NCBI RefSeq assembly: GCF_000263595.1
Contig: NZ_ADES01000001.1
Coordinates: 142,623-206,622, forward strand
Direction: 5' to 3'
Length of the DNA: 64,000 nucleotides
From: Gardnerella vaginalis 1500E
GTDB taxonomy: Bacteria > Actinomycetota > Actinomycetes > Actinomycetales > Bifidobacteriaceae
Below, in pieces: positions 24,246 to 32,674 of this stretch. Position 1 is the first letter of the stretch; each line of letters opens with the position of its first letter. The translations under genes and the position numbers were made by a program. The notes beneath the pieces are model-generated. The model did not search any database. It saw only the letters and a program-made list of their open reading frames with translations, and was not told the DNA's origin.

Positions 24246-27056
24246 CTATTTAGTTAGATGTGATTTTCTTGCAGCTGTAATGATTGTGCAAACAAACAGC
24301 ATTACAGCGATGCTAATAAGTGCTGGAATTGTTTGGATTCCAGTATTCGCAAGAGGATGGCTGCTTGTAGTTGGCTTGCTCGCTTCTGGCTGTGCGATTA
24401 CGTTCTTGTTTGCGCTAACAGTTGCTTCCGTGCTTGCGGTTGAAGTTAATTCGTTTTCGCTAGTATTTTGCACATTTTGCACATTTTGTGTGTTTTGTGT
24501 TTGTGGAATACCAGTTTCACCTGTGGACGGATTCTGTGAAGTGTCATCCCTCTTTACTAAAACGTTCGTCCAAGCAACTTGATTTCCTTGCTCATCAATC
24601 AGCACAATAGTGTGATTGCCGCTATATTCTTGTGGAATAACAGCGTCGAAAGATGGTTTTCCATCTGCGCTGAAATGAACCGTTACGTATTCGGTCCCAT
24701 CTTGCCCATTTAGAAGACGAGGATTTGAATAAATGTACGCGTAGGCTTTTACAGTTTTCTCACGCATCAATCGCTGCATAAATTCATTTGTAGCGTTCAA
24801 TTGCACAGAAATCTTATTGTTTTTACCTGCGTAAACAATGTTGTGTTCGCCGGCTTTTAGAGTGTTTTCAAGCTCGGTTTTAAGTTTATTAACACTTGCT
24901 GGAGCTGACGGTATTGTTGTAGTTCCCGCACTCTGATTGGTCTTGTTGTGATTTGTAGGATTTTCAGGTTCAGCAGGATGATTGTTTTCATTATGCTGTG
25001 GGTTTGGAGTTGGGTTTGCAGGGTGCTCAGGCTGTGGTTGCGGATTCTCAGGCTGTGGTTGCGGTTGTGGCTGCGGCTGTGGCTGTGGCTGTGGCTGAGG
25101 GGTTGGCTGTACAGGCGATGGAGCAGGAGGCGCTGGAGGTACAGGTGTTGGAGCAGGCGGTACCGGAGTTGGTGTTGGCGGCACTGGTGGTGCAGGCGGT
25201 ACTGGCGTTGGCGCAGGCGCAGGCGCAGGCGTTGGTGTAACTGGAGTTGCTGGCGTTAACTCTGTCCATGGTGTTGTTTTCTTTGCTGGCGTTAGCTCGG
25301 TCCAAGGAATGCTCTCTTTTGCAGGAGTCAAATTTGCCCAAGGTTTTGCTTCATATATTTTTACGGGAATCTTTACAGTTCGCTTAGTGCCATTATTAAA
25401 GCTTACTTTTACGCTAACATCTTGTACGCCCTTAGTGCTCATGTTTGGTTTATTTAGCAAAGAAATTTTAGCGTCATTAGGTACGCCATCAAGATATCTC
25501 TTAGCGTCAAAATCGTTAGGGAATGTAGAATTTAGCTCAAAACGAAGGTTTGCATCGCTTTTAGCGATGACTTTTGGCGTATCTAATACGCGTATAGTAA
25601 ATTCTTTTTCAATCGTTTTAGTGTTATTTATTGTTATTTTCAGCTTGCCTGTATAATCTCCGATTTTCGAGATGTTAATTAAATTGCGATTTGTAACATC
25701 TTCAAAAGTTGCTCCTTGAGGAAGATCCTTAGCGTTTACTAAAGCATCCTTAAAATCGTTTGGTAAAGGCTCGTTATTTGCAAGAAGAATCTCTTTAGCT
25801 TCTGGCTTGTAAGTTTCTTCGTAAGGTTTTACTTCTGCAGGCTTTGGAGTTTTCTTAACTTTTGTAACGCCTGGGTTTACTGTTCCAGTGCCGTCAATCT
25901 GTTTTCTGTTTCCAACGGTAAATCCTGGCTGATTGTCCATTTTTTTATCAAGGAAGTTGCGTGAACTGTGCCCATTGTTTCCAGTGTCTATAATTTTTGC
26001 ACCGTCAACATGGCCAATAAGGCTTATTAGCGTATCTTTCTTTGTTGCATAATGTTCAGCGTAACCTTTTTGGGTAAGTTCGTTTAGTTCTTCGGCTCGT
26101 TTCTTCATTGCTGGCCTAATAACGCTTCCCTTAATTTTTGGAGCATTAAATGTATAAGCTTTAGTAAACCAACCATAATTTTGCCGCTTAGCATAAACAA
26201 GCGCACGTTCTGTTAAATATCCGCCTAAAGAATGGCCAGTAACGTACAGATTACTTACTAAATGTTCACTATTTAATTTATCCATAAGTTTTTCTGTAGT
26301 GGTTGCTTGGCTAATTTCTCCGCCAAAGAATAGCTTTAAGTCCAGGCTTGCATCTTTTGCTCCTTGAGTTCCGCGGATTCCAAGAACTTGCACGCCGTTT
26401 TGCTCAATAAATGGGTACGCAGGATTCACATTTTCAAAAAGAACAGCATCAAAGCCATCGGACTCGTGATATGTTTCTTTGACTTTCCAATATGGCGCAA
26501 GCTCGTTATGCATAAGCTTATATTCGTTGCGATTTTCGTAAACCTCTGTAAGCTCATGCTTGTCGTCAAGTACTTTATTTACGTAATCATCTTTTCTATA
26601 CGCAAGCTCCATAAAAAGCGCCATGTCGCGAGGGCTAATATCCCACCTGCGAGGATTTGTATCTGCTTTGTCATCTAAGCCATCGCCGTCGGTGTCCTTA
26701 ATAAGCGGATGTGAATTATATCCGTAATATGTGCGCCCGTTTTTTACGTAAGTGTAAAGCTCTTCGCTGTTCTTAAGATCGTCGCCGTCGCTATCTGCGT
26801 TTGGATCTAGCTCGGGCTTGTGATATAGCAATGAGTCAATCTGATTATTTTCCAAACGAATTCGACCGGTAGAAATGTCGTGAGCGGTTTGTGCAGTCAA
26901 AGGAGTGTGCGCTGGTTCGCTAGCAGTAGTGCTATTTTCAGTTGCTAATGCAGCTGTAGTTGTAGCTAATGGTAAACCAATAAAACTTGTAGAAAGTAAG
27001 CCGAAAGCCACTATTATGCCGCTTATGGTTTTGAAAATGCTAGCGTTGCTTTTCAT
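24246..27056 (-). CDS. Cell-wall-anchored lipase-like surface protein (LANTG sortase signal)
   Basis: The 936-residue product has a signal peptide (about 1-38, ending near ALA). Two Asp-rich calcium loops follow (DPNADSDGDD and KDTDGDGLDDKADTNP). An alpha/beta-hydrolase domain of the class-3 lipase kind carries GHSLGG (nucleophile Ser about 274). Rib-like repeats span about 410-575 and three xxPWTELTPA-type repeats follow. A long Pro-rich PAP/PQP stalk (about 600-700) leads to a beta domain and a sorting signal: LANTG, a hydrophobic stretch and a positive tail. LANTG departs from LPXTG at position 2. It should be displayed on the cell wall and act on lipids or esters outside the cell; the substrate is unknown. 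It is a single-gene unit. Confidence 0.88.
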   Translation of the reverse strand: MKSNASIFKTISGIIVAFGLLSTSFIGLPLATTTAALATENSTTASEPAHTPLTAQTAHDISTGRIRLENNQIDSLLYHKPELDPNADSDGDDLKNSEELYTYVKNGRTYYGYNSHPLIKDTDGDGLDDKADTNPRRWDISPRDMALFMELAYRKDDYVNKVLDDKHELTEVYENRNEYKLMHNELAPYWKVKETYHESDGFDAVLFENVNPAYPFIEQNGVQVLGIRGTQGAKDASLDLKLFFGGEISQATTTEKLMDKLNSEHLVSNLYVTGHSLGGYLTERALVYAKRQNYGWFTKAYTFNAPKIKGSVIRPAMKKRAEELNELTQKGYAEHYATKKDTLISLIGHVDGAKIIDTGNNGHSSRNFLDKKMDNQPGFTVGNRKQIDGTGTVNPGVTKVKKTPKPAEVKPYEETYKPEAKEILLANNEPLPNDFKDALVNAKDLPQGATFEDVTNRNLINISKIGDYTGKLKITINNTKTIEKEFTIRVLDTPKVIAKSDANLRFELNSTFPNDFDAKRYLDGVPNDAKISLLNKPNMSTKGVQDVSVKVSFNNGTKRTVKIPVKIYEAKPWANLTPAKESIPWTELTPAKKTTPWTELTPATPVTPTPAPAPAPTPVPPAPPVPPTPTPVPPAPTPVPPAPPAPSPVQPTPQPQPQPQPQPQPQPQPENPQPQPEHPANPTPNPQHNENNHPAEPENPTNHNKTNQSAGTTTIPSAPASVNKLKTELENTLKAGEHNIVYAGKNNKISVQLNATNEFMQRLMREKTVKAYAYIYSNPRLLNGQDGTEYVTVHFSADGKPSFDAVIPQEYSGNHTIVLIDEQGNQVAWTNVLVKRDDTSQNPSTGETGIPQTQNTQNVQNVQNTSENELTSTASTEATVSANKNVIAQPEASKPTTSSHPLANTGIQTIPALISIAVMLFVCTIITAARKSHLTK

Positions 27057-27111
27057 ATTTGCGCTAATCCTTTATCTGTTTTAGTGCGTCATTCCAAGTA
27101 CATTATACGGT

Positions 27112-27121
27112 ATACGCGTAT
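27112..27121 (-). promoter_or_regulatory. Palindrome upstream of the surface lipase
   Basis: ATACGCGTAT is a perfect 10-base palindrome inside the larger TATACGGTATACGCGTATC, 56 bases upstream of the lipase start. It is a possible operator; the regulator is unknown. Confidence 0.3.
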
Positions 27122-27270
27122 CTTGCTTAATAAATCAACATGAGTGCCTATAGTCTTATACGACTAAAAACAAGATTTTATACTATATATTCTGTTAAAC
27201 AAGGCTGTTAAATACCATAATTAGTGATATAGAATACATTTTAACTATGGAAGCAACACTATTTATTGCC

Positions 27271-27276
27271 TATAAT
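27271..27276 (+). promoter_or_regulatory. -10 box of ahpC
   Basis: A consensus TATAAT lies 55 bases before the ahpC ATG in the divergent region with the lipase. No good -35 is seen, as would suit an activator-dependent promoter. Confidence 0.45.
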
Positions 27277-27330
27277 CAGTATTGATAGTTTCGCTTAGAA
27301 AGCACAATTAAACATATTGAGGAGCATAAT

Positions 27331-27894
27331 ATGAGTTTAATGAACACGCATATTCTTCCATTTAAAGTAAATGGCTATAAGAATGGTGAATTTGTTGAAG
27401 TAAGCGATGCTGACGTACTCGGCAAGTGGGCTATTTTCTTCTTCTACCCGGCAGATTTCTCATTTGTTTGCCCAACTGAGTTGGAAGATCTTGCAAACCA
27501 TTATGAAGAATTGCAAAAGCTGGGTGTTGAAGTTTACTCAGTTTCTACGGATACACATTTTGTACACAAAGCATGGCATGACGATTCTGAAGCAATTGCA
27601 AAAGTAAAGTACACTATGTTGGGAGATCCTTCCGGAGTGCTTTCTCGCAACTTTGATGCTTGGAATCAAGAATCAGGTTTAGCTCACCGCGCTACGTTCC
27701 TTGTGGATCCTCAAGGAATAATTCAGTTCTTTGAAATGACTGCTGATGGAATTGGCCGCAATGCTGACGAGCTGCTTCGTAAAGTTAAAGCAGCACAGTA
27801 TATTGCAGCGCATCCAGGCGAAGTTTGCCCAGCAAAATGGGAGCAGGGTGAAGAAACCTTGGAGCCTTCCATCGATTTAGTCGGCAAAATCTGA
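27331..27894 (+). CDS. ahpC: Alkyl hydroperoxide reductase subunit C (peroxiredoxin)
   Basis: The typical 2-Cys peroxiredoxin reduces H2O2, organic peroxides and peroxynitrite. The 187-residue protein has peroxidatic Cys47 in FVCPTE and resolving Cys166 in GEVCPAKW, exactly as in enterobacterial AhpC. GAGGAG precedes the start. AhpF follows and recycles it. A hairpin between the two genes probably gives more ahpC than ahpF transcript. This pair is the main peroxide defence visible in the window. Confidence 0.97.
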   Translation: MSLMNTHILPFKVNGYKNGEFVEVSDADVLGKWAIFFFYPADFSFVCPTELEDLANHYEELQKLGVEVYSVSTDTHFVHKAWHDDSEAIAKVKYTMLGDPSGVLSRNFDAWNQESGLAHRATFLVDPQGIIQFFEMTADGIGRNADELLRKVKAAQYIAAHPGEVCPAKWEQGEETLEPSIDLVGKI

Positions 27895-27939
27895 TTTTTG
27901 CAATTAAATAATTAAATAATCTTTTTAAAGAATTTTCGC

Positions 27940-27985
27940 AATGCGTAGGGGGCTACGTTCTTAGCTTCCTACGCATTTAGCTTAT
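27940..27985 (+). terminator. Partial terminator between ahpC and ahpF
   Basis: AATGCGTAGG pairs exactly with CCTACGCATT over an 18-base loop, followed by TAGCTTATTTTTT. It would stop most transcripts after ahpC and let a minority reach ahpF. Confidence 0.75.
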
Positions 27986-28023
27986 TTTTTGATTGTGTCT
28001 AAAATTACCGAAGGAAGTAGATT

Positions 28024-29700
28024 ATGTCTTTGTTGAATGCGTCATTAACTGCTCAGCTTTCAGAATTACTAAAAAAGATGGTATCTAAAATAGAAATCGT
28101 TTCTTACGTTGACAATTCTGAAACATCTCAAAAAGTTAGAGCATTGTTAGAAGAAGTATCTCAACAAAGTAACAAAATAAGCATTGTTGAAGTAAATAAT
28201 AATGAAATAGACAATTCAAAGCGTAAGCCAAGCTTTGAATTGCGCAGAAAATTAGATAATCCAGTAAATGGAGAATCTACTGTATCGGTTAGTTTTGCAG
28301 GATTGCCTTTAGGACATGAATTTAGTTCTTTAATATTAGCGCTTCTACAAGTAAGCGGCTATGCACCAAAAATTAGTGATGAGCAGCGCGAAGCAATACT
28401 TAAACTCGGTGCACACAATGTAACAACTTACATGTCGGTAACTTGCTTAAATTGCCCAGAAGTTGTGCAATCACTTAATACCATTTCTATTATCAACCCT
28501 AAAATTCAGCATACTTCAGTAGAAGGTAGCGCTTTCCGCGAAGAAGTGGACAAACTTGGCGTAATGAGCGTGCCAGCAGTATTTGAAAATGGCAAGCTTA
28601 TTTCTTCCGGACGAGCGGGAATTGACGAACTGGTTGCAATACTTGCGTCTAACGAAAAATCTGTTGATCAGAATGAGAATGGCGATAATGATAATAGCAT
28701 TTCTGCGGAAAACGCTGCGCTCGCAGAAAAAATGAATGCGCAAGACCCGTACGATATTGTTCTTGTGGGCGGCGGTCCTGCTGCTTCTGCTGCTGCAATT
28801 TACACTGCTCGCAAAGGCTTGCGTACGGCTATGATTATGGATCATCGCGGCGGGCAAGTTGTAGAAACTGAGAGTATTGAAAATCATATTTCGCAAACGC
28901 ATACTACTGGCGCTCAACTAGCAGCAGATCTAACTAAACATATTTCGCAATACAATATTGACGTATTTACTCCTGATTGGGCAGATTCGCTTGATTTAGC
29001 TAAAGAAGCATACGGTTTGCATACAATTCATGCGCGTTCAGGCGGTGCTTTGAAAGCGCGTGCAGTGATTATTGCAACTGGCGCAACTTGGCGTACATTA
29101 GGCGTTCCTGGAGAAGATGAGTATAGGAATAGAGGCGTATCGTTCTGCCCTCATTGCGACGGTCCACTTTTCAAAGATAAGAATGTTGTCGTTGTTGGTG
29201 GCGGAAATTCTGGTGTTGAAGCAGCGATTGATTTAGCTGGTATTGCAAAGCACGTTACTGTAGTAGAATTTATGGATACCCTTAAAGCGGATCAAGTATT
29301 ACTAGATACTTTGCATAATTTGCCAAATACTGAAGTTATTACTAGTGCTGCTGTAAGTAGCGTTGAAGGCAATGGCAATAAAGTTACGGCAGTGCATTAC
29401 TTAGATCGAAACAGCGCGAATAATTCCGAATCTAAAGAGCATGTTATTGAAGCGGACGGCGTATTTGTGCAAATTGGTTTAGCTCCAAACACTAGCTGGC
29501 TTGCAAATCAGATTCCTCTAAATAATAGAGGAGAAATTATTACGGATAGAGCAGGATGCACAGAAGCTACAGGTATTTTTGCTGCAGGAGATTGCTCGGA
29601 TGAGCCGTATAAGCAGATTGTTACAGCGTACGGATCTGGCGCAAATGCTGCATTGTCCGCATTTGACTACATTATTCGCAATCCGCAAAACAGATCTTAA
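28024..29700 (+). CDS. ahpF: Alkyl hydroperoxide reductase subunit F
   Basis: AhpF passes electrons from NADH or NADPH to AhpC. The 558-residue protein has an N-terminal double-thioredoxin domain with the active pair Cys141/Cys144 (TCLNCPEV). A thioredoxin-reductase-like part follows, with [10 protein letters not shown] for FAD, the redox pair Cys375/Cys378 (FCPHCDGP) and [10 protein letters not shown] for the pyridine nucleotide. AAGGAAG precedes the start. Length and order agree with known AhpF, with a slightly longer acidic linker after the first domain. Confidence 0.96.
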   Translation: MSLLNASLTAQLSELLKKMVSKIEIVSYVDNSETSQKVRALLEEVSQQSNKISIVEVNNNEIDNSKRKPSFELRRKLDNPVNGESTVSVSFAGLPLGHEFSSLILALLQVSGYAPKISDEQREAILKLGAHNVTTYMSVTCLNCPEVVQSLNTISIINPKIQHTSVEGSAFREEVDKLGVMSVPAVFENGKLISSGRAGIDELVAILASNEKSVDQNENGDNDNSISAENAALAEKMNAQDPYDIVLVGGGPAASAAAIYTARKGLRTAMIMDHRGGQVVETESIENHISQTHTTGAQLAADLTKHISQYNIDVFTPDWADSLDLAKEAYGLHTIHARSGGALKARAVIIATGATWRTLGVPGEDEYRNRGVSFCPHCDGPLFKDKNVVVVGGGNSGVEAAIDLAGIAKHVTVVEFMDTLKADQVLLDTLHNLPNTEVITSAAVSSVEGNGNKVTAVHYLDRNSANNSESKEHVIEADGVFVQIGLAPNTSWLANQIPLNNRGEIITDRAGCTEATGIFAAGDCSDEPYKQIVTAYGSGANAALSAFDYIIRNPQNRS

Positions 29701-29717
29701 CTCCTGCTGGGAGAGAA

Positions 29718-29936
29718 GTGGTTCATTACGCTAAACGTATTAAGGCAGATATGTCACGTTTTGTAACCGTATCTCCAATTGTGCAGCCAGCTGGTTTGAT
29801 CTTGCGTGAGTTTAAGAATCCTAAACCTTATAGATCGTTGTATTTGAATTGGAGATTGGCTTCTTCGGTTGACACGATTATGGAAGGATTGTGCAAAATA
29901 ATTAGTTCAGCATGCTTTGATTTGCATAAAAAATAA
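29718..29936 (+). pseudogene. Possible C-terminal remnant of a LysR-type (OxyR-like) regulator
   Basis: This 72-codon frame begins with GTG at 29718 after GGAGAG. Its product resembles the end of a LysR-family effector domain: a strand-rich PIVQPAGLILREF, then YRSLYLNWRLAS and a helix. A complete LysR protein has about 300 residues, and no DNA-binding part is present upstream, where ahpF ends. It may be what is left of a peroxide regulator that once followed ahpCF, or a small gene whose resemblance is chance. The identification rests on pattern only. Confidence 0.35.
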
Positions 29937-29959
29937 GTGGGATATTCTGCTTAAAAATA

Positions 29960-29995
29960 GGCACTTCTGTATGCTAAGTTAGCTACAGAAGTGCC
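29960..29995 (+). terminator. Terminator of the ahpCF transcript
   Basis: GGCACTTCTGTA pairs exactly with TACAGAAGTGCC over 12 bases, followed by a T/C-rich stretch (TGTTCTTCTTCTC). Confidence 0.75.
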
Positions 29996-30090
29996 ATGTT
30001 CTTCTTCTCTTACTTTTTATTCTCACTTTATTTTGAGAATTATTCGCCTTGTTTTATTTGCTGTGTTTTATTTGTTGCTAAATTAATTAT

Positions 30091-31284
30091 TTATAATTCG
30101 ATTCCAAGATAGCGTGCTACTTGATTCACATCCTTATCTCCACGGCCGGAAACTGTTACTAAAACAATGTCATCTTTACTCATCTTTGGAACCATCTTCA
30201 TAGCTTGTGCTATTGCATGTGAGCTTTCCAAAGCTGGGATTATTCCTTCAACTTTAGAAAGTGCGCGAAAAGCTTGAACTGCTTCATCATCAGTGATTGC
30301 GTAGTATTCTGCGCGACCAGAATCCTTTAAATATGAGTGTTCTGGACCGACTCCAGGGTAATCCAATCCTGCAGAAATAGAGTAGGCTGGAAGCTCGTTA
30401 CCGTCATCATCCATAAGAACATAAGTTTTCATGCCATCTGTAATACCGATTTTTCCATTCGTCATAGTTGCAGCATTTTGAGGAGTATTAGCGCCTTTGC
30501 CTGCGCCTTCAGTACCAATCAATCGTACAGAAGAATCATCAATATATGCTGCAAAAGAACCAATTGCATTAGAACCACCACCAATGCAAGCAATTACAGC
30601 ATTCGGCAATCTGCCTTCCTTTTCTAGGATCTGCCTTCTTGACTCTTTGCTAATAACGCTTTGAAAATCGCGAACCATTTGTGGATAAGGGTAAGGTCCC
30701 ACTGCGGAACCAACGATATAGAAGGTATCATCCAAGTGCTGCGCATAATCCATAAATGCTGCAGTTACAGCATCTTTTAAAGTTTTTGTGCCTTCTTGAA
30801 CAGCATGAACTTTTGCTCCAAGCAAAGTCATTCTAAAAACGTTAAGTTTTTGGCGTTCGCAATCAAGTGCACCCATAAAAATTTCACATTCCATGCCGAA
30901 TCGTGCTGCTGCAGCAGCAGTGGCAACACCATGCTGACCGGCTCCGGTTTCAGCGATAATGCGCTTTTTACCCATGCGTTGAGCGAGTAAAATTTGTCCG
31001 AGAACATTATTCATTTTGTGAGCGCCGAGATGGTTTAAATCTTCGCGCTTTAAATAAACTTTTGCGCCTCCTAAATATTTTGTGAAAGATTCAGCATAGT
31101 ATAAAGGTGTTTCGCGTCCGTCGTAATCCTTTAATAATCCAGCTAATTCATTGCGGAACTCTGGATCGTCTTTGTACTGTAAGTAAGCTGCTGCTACTGC
31201 GTCGAGTGCTGGACGAATCATATCTGGGACGTACTGTCCGCCAAATTCGCCGTAATACATGTTTTGTTCAACTGCGTTTACCAT
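30091..31284 (-). CDS. trpB: Tryptophan synthase beta chain
   Basis: TrpB is the PLP enzyme that joins indole and serine to make tryptophan. The 397-residue protein is the classical TrpB1 type: HLGAHKMNN holds the PLP lysine, GGGSNAIG binds the phosphate, and [12 protein letters not shown] is present. No trpA lies next to it: downstream on this strand comes the ahpCF terminator. Upstream are a 13- or 14-codon leader with two Trp codons and an attenuator, so expression should rise when charged tRNA-Trp is scarce. A lone TrpB could use free indole from other microbes; trpA elsewhere cannot be excluded. Confidence 0.95.
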   Translation of the reverse strand: MVNAVEQNMYYGEFGGQYVPDMIRPALDAVAAAYLQYKDDPEFRNELAGLLKDYDGRETPLYYAESFTKYLGGAKVYLKREDLNHLGAHKMNNVLGQILLAQRMGKKRIIAETGAGQHGVATAAAAARFGMECEIFMGALDCERQKLNVFRMTLLGAKVHAVQEGTKTLKDAVTAAFMDYAQHLDDTFYIVGSAVGPYPYPQMVRDFQSVISKESRRQILEKEGRLPNAVIACIGGGSNAIGSFAAYIDDSSVRLIGTEGAGKGANTPQNAATMTNGKIGITDGMKTYVLMDDDGNELPAYSISAGLDYPGVGPEHSYLKDSGRAEYYAITDDEAVQAFRALSKVEGIIPALESSHAIAQAMKMVPKMSKDDIVLVTVSGRGDKDVNQVARYLGIEL

Positions 31285-31390
31285 AATTTTGCCCTTCTTG
31301 TGCGTGCCGAGAAAATCGGCATTAGGTTTGTTATTTGTTATTTTTTGTGTTGATTATTTTGTAAATTTTGAAGGGCATGTGCTCAGATAA

Positions 31391-31428
31391 CAAAAAAGCT
31401 GGATGGCAGCTTATATGCCATTCAGCTC
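31391..31428 (-). terminator. trp attenuator terminator
   Basis: On the minus strand, AGCTGAATGGCA pairs with TGCCATCCAGCT (one mismatch) and is followed by TTTTTT. It lies between the leader peptide and trpB. An upstream segment, 31437-31446, can pair perfectly over 10 bases with 31548-31557 around the leader start codon. This gives the alternative structures needed for attenuation. Confidence 0.82.
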
Positions 31429-31509
31429 AAATAATGTTGATGATGAATCCGGCATAGCCCCGTTGATTGTTTAAAATCAGCAAGCCCACACCGATATGTG
31501 AACTCGCTT

Positions 31510-31554
31510 TTAACTACGCCAGCTGCGCCAGAAACGAGTATTCATGCTCATCAT
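31510..31554 (-). CDS. trpL: trp leader peptide
   Basis: A 13- or 14-residue reading frame reads MSMNTRFWRSWRS (an extra ATG one codon earlier is possible, hence the start at 31554). It has a strong GGAGG ribosome site at 31558-31562. Two of its last six codons are TGG. It lies just downstream of a good promoter and before a terminator hairpin and trpB. This is the standard design in which a ribosome stalled at Trp codons prevents termination. It is too short to be found by length-based gene calling. Confidence 0.85.
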   Translation of the reverse strand: MMSMNTRFWRSWRS

Positions 31555-31576
31555 CAACCTCCAATCTTGTTGCACA

Positions 31577-31604
31577 AGTTTAGCCGTAGCTGTGACAATG
31601 TCAA
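31577..31604 (-). promoter_or_regulatory. Promoter of the trpL-trpB transcript
   Basis: On the minus strand, TTGACA (perfect -35, 31599-31604), a 16-base spacer and TAAACT (-10, 31577-31582) lie about 20 bases before the leader ribosome site. Confidence 0.7.
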
Positions 31605-31634
31605 CCTTTTAGTGTTAATTCGGCGTTTCGTGCG

Positions 31635-31668
31635 AAAAAAATTTAACCCCGACGCTTTTGCGTCGGGG
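31635..31668 (-). terminator. Terminator of dcd
   Basis: CCCCGACGC and GCGTCGGGG form a perfect 9-bp stem with a 4-base loop. On the minus strand it is followed by a T-rich run with seven consecutive T. It lies about 185 bases after the dcd stop. The stretch between contains only a small AGGTGC/GCACCT hairpin at 31700-31714 and no gene I can support. Confidence 0.88.
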
Positions 31669-31852
31669 AAATAAAGGAGAGAAGAAAAGAATAAATTCTA
31701 GGTGCCTTGCACCTGTCGTTTTGTTCGACACTATTATAAAACCACACTATTCTGGGCAGTACAGTAATACAACCTGAAAATTCTCTGTGAATATTATACT
31801 TTTCTTCTGAATTTTTACGATTTTTGCAAAAAACCATGCCATAAAAGCAGTG

Positions 31853-32431
31853 CTAGCTTAAATCAGCACGGTAGAAATGCTCATACGAACGCGACGGAGT
31901 TGGACCGCGCTGACCCTGATAGTGCGAGCCGTTAACAGCTGAACCATACGGATTTTCGCATGGTGAGCTTAACTGGAAGAAGCACATCTGGCCAATCTTC
32001 ATACCCGGCCAAAGCTTAACCGGCAGAGTGCTAACGTTTGAAAGTTCCAAAGTAATATGCCCTTCAAAACCTGGATCAATAAAGCCAGCCGTGGAATGCG
32101 TCAAAATACCAAGGCGACCAAGCGAGCTCTTGCCTTCCAAACGCGCAGCAATAGTTGCGTCAAGCTTTACATATTCCCAAGTAGCTCCTAGAGCAAACTC
32201 ACCAGGATGCAAAATCCAAGGCTCATTAGGATCTACTTCGAACTGTTCTGTAAGCTCACCCTGATTTTCTGCAGGATCAACATACGTGTAAGCATGGTTG
32301 TTAAATAAGCGGAAAAAACGGTCGAGGCGCACGTCAATCGACGCAGGCTGTACCATTTCCGGGGTCCATGGGGTCAAATCAATATGACCCTCATCATGAG
32401 CTTTGAGAATGTCGTGATCAGACAACAGCAT
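31853..32431 (-). CDS. dcd: dCTP deaminase
   Basis: The enzyme deaminates dCTP to dUTP in thymidylate synthesis. The 192-residue protein has the trimeric dUTPase-like fold motifs: [20 protein letters not shown] with the catalytic Ser/Arg region, and [21 protein letters not shown] with the catalytic Glu. Actinobacterial Dcd can be bifunctional and also cleave dUTP to dUMP, as in Mycobacterium tuberculosis; sequence reading alone cannot decide this here. A ribosome site (AAGGAGAT) precedes the start. It is a single-gene unit. Confidence 0.95.
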   Translation of the reverse strand: MLLSDHDILKAHDEGHIDLTPWTPEMVQPASIDVRLDRFFRLFNNHAYTYVDPAENQGELTEQFEVDPNEPWILHPGEFALGATWEYVKLDATIAARLEGKSSLGRLGILTHSTAGFIDPGFEGHITLELSNVSTLPVKLWPGMKIGQMCFFQLSSPCENPYGSAVNGSHYQGQRGPTPSRSYEHFYRADLS

Positions 32432-32593
32432 GACGTCAAATCTCCTTGCAATAAAGCCTATACATCAGCAACTTCATTGTTCGCACGAAATATTTACTGC
32501 TATTTTGCGCGAAAATTACAATACTGATAATTGTAGCGCGTGCCGCGGTCTGTGGTTGACTGCAAAAAATTTTATAGAAAATAAAAACACAAA

Positions 32594-32644
32594 ACGCGGC
32601 ACAGAAACGTAGCTGATGTAAGAAAACTACGTACTGTACCGCGT
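32594..32644 (-). terminator. Terminator of the P-type ATPase gene
   Basis: ACGCGG...ACAG...ACGTAG pairs with CTACGT...CTGT...CCGCGT, a long interrupted stem. On the minus strand it runs into TTTTGTGTTTTTATTTTC. It lies 31 bases after the gene's stop. Confidence 0.75.
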
Positions 32645-32674
32645 ATTTGCAAGGCAGCTTGATAATTTATTTTA

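Noticed and set aside
25019..25240. CRISPR-like repetitive DNA
   Set aside because: The repeats are short, in frame and encode the proline/glutamine stalk of the surface lipase; no spacers of equal length.
24948..25259. Open frames on the plus strand rich in Trp/Arg/Leu across the lipase stalk
   Set aside because: They are shadows of the proline/glutamine repeat on the minus strand, with no ribosome site and nonsense composition.
23646..27056. Genomic island inserted at tRNA-Gly
   Set aside because: No integrase and no direct repeat of the tRNA 3' end was found downstream within the window.
31643..31837. 64-codon minus-strand frame between trpL and dcd
   Set aside because: It runs through the perfect dcd terminator hairpin, has no ribosome site and resembles no protein.
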